Source: Pseudomonas sp. H3(2019) (GTDB lineage Bacteria > Pseudomonadota > Gammaproteobacteria > Pseudomonadales > Pseudomonadaceae). From it: DNA of 64,000 bases. Position 1 is the first letter of the stretch; each line of letters starts with the position of its first letter. The position numbers and the translations under genes were made by a program. The notes below the pieces were generated by a model. That model ran no database searches. It was given only the letters and a program-made list of their open reading frames with translations, and had not been told where the DNA came from. This document shows positions 62,630 through 64,000 of this stretch, in pieces. The stretch covers positions 85,128 to 149,127 of the forward strand of contig NZ_VMSG01000016.1 of assembly GCF_007713465.1 (NCBI RefSeq), in the 5' to 3' direction.

Positions 62630-63850
62630 ATGGGTGCGTTATCGCATTTGCGGGTACTGGATTTATCGCGAGTATTGGCCGGACCTTGGGCCGGGCAGAT
62701 TCTCGCGGACCTCGGCGCCGAGGTTATAAAGGTCGAGCGCCCGGGCAATGGCGATGACACTCGCGCCTGGGGGCCGCCCTTCCTTAAGGATGCTTACGGC
62801 GAGAACACCAGCGAGGCCGCTTATTACTTGTCGGCCAATCGCAACAAGCAGTCGGTGACCATCGACTTTACTCAGGCCGAAGGCCAGCGTCTGGTTCGCG
62901 AGCTGGCGGCGAAGTCCGACATTCTGATCGAGAATTTCAAGGTTGGTGGTCTGGCGGCCTATGGGCTGGACTACGAGTCGCTCAAGGCGATCAACCCTGA
63001 TCTGATCTATTGCTCGATCACTGGCTTCGGCCAGACCGGACCTTATGCCAAGCGTGCGGGTTACGACTTCATGATCCAGGGGCTCGGTGGCTTGATGAGC
63101 CTGACTGGCCGCCCTGAAGGTGATGAGGGTGCCGGACCGGTGAAAGTCGGTGTGGCGCTGACAGACATTTTGACCGGGCTCTACTCGACGGTCGCGATCC
63201 TGGCGGCGTTGGCGCATCGGGAGCATGAAGGTGGTGGTCAACACGTCGACATGGCGCTGTTGGATGTTCAGGTGGCGTGCCTTGCTAACCAGGCGATGAA
63301 TTACCTGACTACCGGCATTGCTCCCAAGCGCTTGGGTAATGCTCACCCGAACATTGTTCCCTATCAAGACTTCCCGACCGCGGACGGTGATTTCATCCTG
63401 ACGGTGGGGAATGACGGGCAGTTCCGCAGGTTCGCCGAAGTGGCTGGTCAGCCGCAGTGGGCGGATGATCCACGGTTCGCGACGAACAAGCTTCGTGTTG
63501 CGAATCGTGCGGTGCTGATTCCGCTGATTCGTCAGGCTACGGTCTTCAAGACCACTGCCGAGTGGGTGGCACAGCTGGAGCAAGCGGGTGTGCCGTGCGG
63601 ACCGATCAATGATCTGTCGCAGGTATTTGCCGATCCACAGGTTAAGGCGCGCGGTTTGGCGATCGAGCTTCCTCATGCGCTGGCTGGGGTGGTGCCGCAG
63701 GTTGCCAGTCCCATTCGCTTGTCCGAGACACCAGTGGAGTACCGAAGCGCCCCTCCTCTATTGGGTGAGCACACGCTTGAGGTTTTGCAGCGGGTGCTGG
63801 GGCTTGAGGCCGCTGCCGTTGCTGCTTTTAAAGAAGCTGGAGTGCTCTGA
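62630..63850 (+). CDS. CaiB/BaiF family CoA-transferase (glutarate-linked)
   Basis: 406 residues, class III CoA-transferase. LDLSRVLAGPWAGQILADLG begins the fold, and D146 in AGYDFMIQG is the likely catalytic Asp. The ATG at 62630 has TAGGAG upstream and is 13 bases after gcdH, so the two are cotranscribed. By context it activates glutarate with succinyl-CoA or a similar donor, feeding gcdH. Confidence 0.9.
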   Translation: MGALSHLRVLDLSRVLAGPWAGQILADLGAEVIKVERPGNGDDTRAWGPPFLKDAYGENTSEAAYYLSANRNKQSVTIDFTQAEGQRLVRELAAKSDILIENFKVGGLAAYGLDYESLKAINPDLIYCSITGFGQTGPYAKRAGYDFMIQGLGGLMSLTGRPEGDEGAGPVKVGVALTDILTGLYSTVAILAALAHREHEGGGQHVDMALLDVQVACLANQAMNYLTTGIAPKRLGNAHPNIVPYQDFPTADGDFILTVGNDGQFRRFAEVAGQPQWADDPRFATNKLRVANRAVLIPLIRQATVFKTTAEWVAQLEQAGVPCGPINDLSQVFADPQVKARGLAIELPHALAGVVPQVASPIRLSETPVEYRSAPPLLGEHTLEVLQRVLGLEAAAVAAFKEAGVL

Positions 63851-63870
63851 GGGTTCCTTCTATATAGAGG

Positions 63871-63914
63871 CGGTGTTTTTCCTTCTCCAAATAGAGGGGA
63901 GAACACTGTTTTTT
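63871..63914 (+). terminator. Probable terminator after the CoA-transferase
   Basis: CGGTGTT...TTCTCC pairs imperfectly with GGAGAACACTG and is followed by six T. Confidence 0.55.
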
Positions 63915-63955
63915 CGGCTTTCTGCAACTCATTGATAGAAAAGCAAAATTAAGTG

Positions 63956-63983
63956 TTGACGGCAGATTCTGGACGTCTATAAT
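63956..63983 (+). promoter_or_regulatory. Strong sigma70 promoter at the right edge, probably for stable RNA
   Basis: TTGACG, 16 bases, TATAAT, then the GC-rich discriminator TCGCCCC. This pattern is typical of tRNA and rRNA promoters under stringent control. The gene it serves lies outside the window. Confidence 0.65.
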
Positions 63984-64000
63984 TCGCCCCACTTCCGGCG

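Overview
This 64 kb window is chromosomal DNA of a Pseudomonas, most likely of the P. fluorescens group. The evidence is the high G+C content, dense gene packing, the kinB-algB pair, a complete aa3 cytochrome oxidase operon, the ErsA small RNA locus between polA and engB, and two families of short palindromic repeats typical of fluorescent pseudomonads. Gene equivalents in P. aeruginosa PAO1 (PA numbers) are quoted from memory, not from a search. I see no prophage, insertion sequence, CRISPR array, tRNA or rRNA gene.

Left part (1-13.1 kb): a 5'-truncated radical SAM gene, a beta carbonic anhydrase paired with a SulP anion transporter, then the aa3 oxidase operon in order: coxB (with a fused cytochrome c domain), coxA, cox11, coxC, SURF1, a small membrane protein, ctaA, ctaB and a Sco copper chaperone. 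An RpoS-type promoter candidate precedes it, and Hfq/Crc-type AAnAAnAA motifs lie at three of its start regions.

Metal, sulfur and housekeeping part (13.3-27 kb): the methionine importer metNIQ, a lipoprotein, the zinc uptake locus zur-znuCB divergent from znuA with a candidate Zur box, thrB, polA, the 132-nt sRNA ErsA with an AlgU-type promoter, engB, cytochromes c5 and c4, and dsbA.

Envelope and signalling part (27-37 kb): an EEP-family hydrolase, the diguanylate cyclase DgcH, the lipoprotein amidase AmpDh2, a CSS-EAL phosphodiesterase, and the KinB/AlgB two-component system that controls alginate. Next comes a noncoding region with a sigma54-like promoter and enhancer-like palindromes, two tiny membrane protein genes, and a possible 55-codon gene overlapping a strong nested inverted repeat.

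Transport and envelope part (37.6-54.5 kb): gltP, a fused SpmAB-like protein, an MCE-type lipid transport operon, a DUF5924/DUF2914 membrane protein, a membrane-tethered M16 protease, a Na/Pi cotransporter, TerC, and a citrate transporter with a probable leader peptide and Crc site. The most unusual block follows: a 653-residue DUF4105 (Lnb-like) protein that also carries an HExxH motif, with three DUF2388 paralogues upstream of it. Two DUF1127 genes that share a 12-bp upstream motif come after.

Right part (55-64 kb): acetyl-CoA hydrolase/transferase, the three-gene transhydrogenase pntAA-pntAB-pntB, and the glutaryl-CoA locus gcdR/gcdH/CoA-transferase for lysine degradation. The window ends in a strong promoter with a GC-rich discriminator, probably for a stable RNA operon outside the window.

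The gene order joins blocks that in PAO1 lie on either side of oriC or far apart, so this appears to be a rearranged origin-proximal region. Start sites were chosen by Shine-Dalgarno fit, overlap with the preceding gene and family N-termini.
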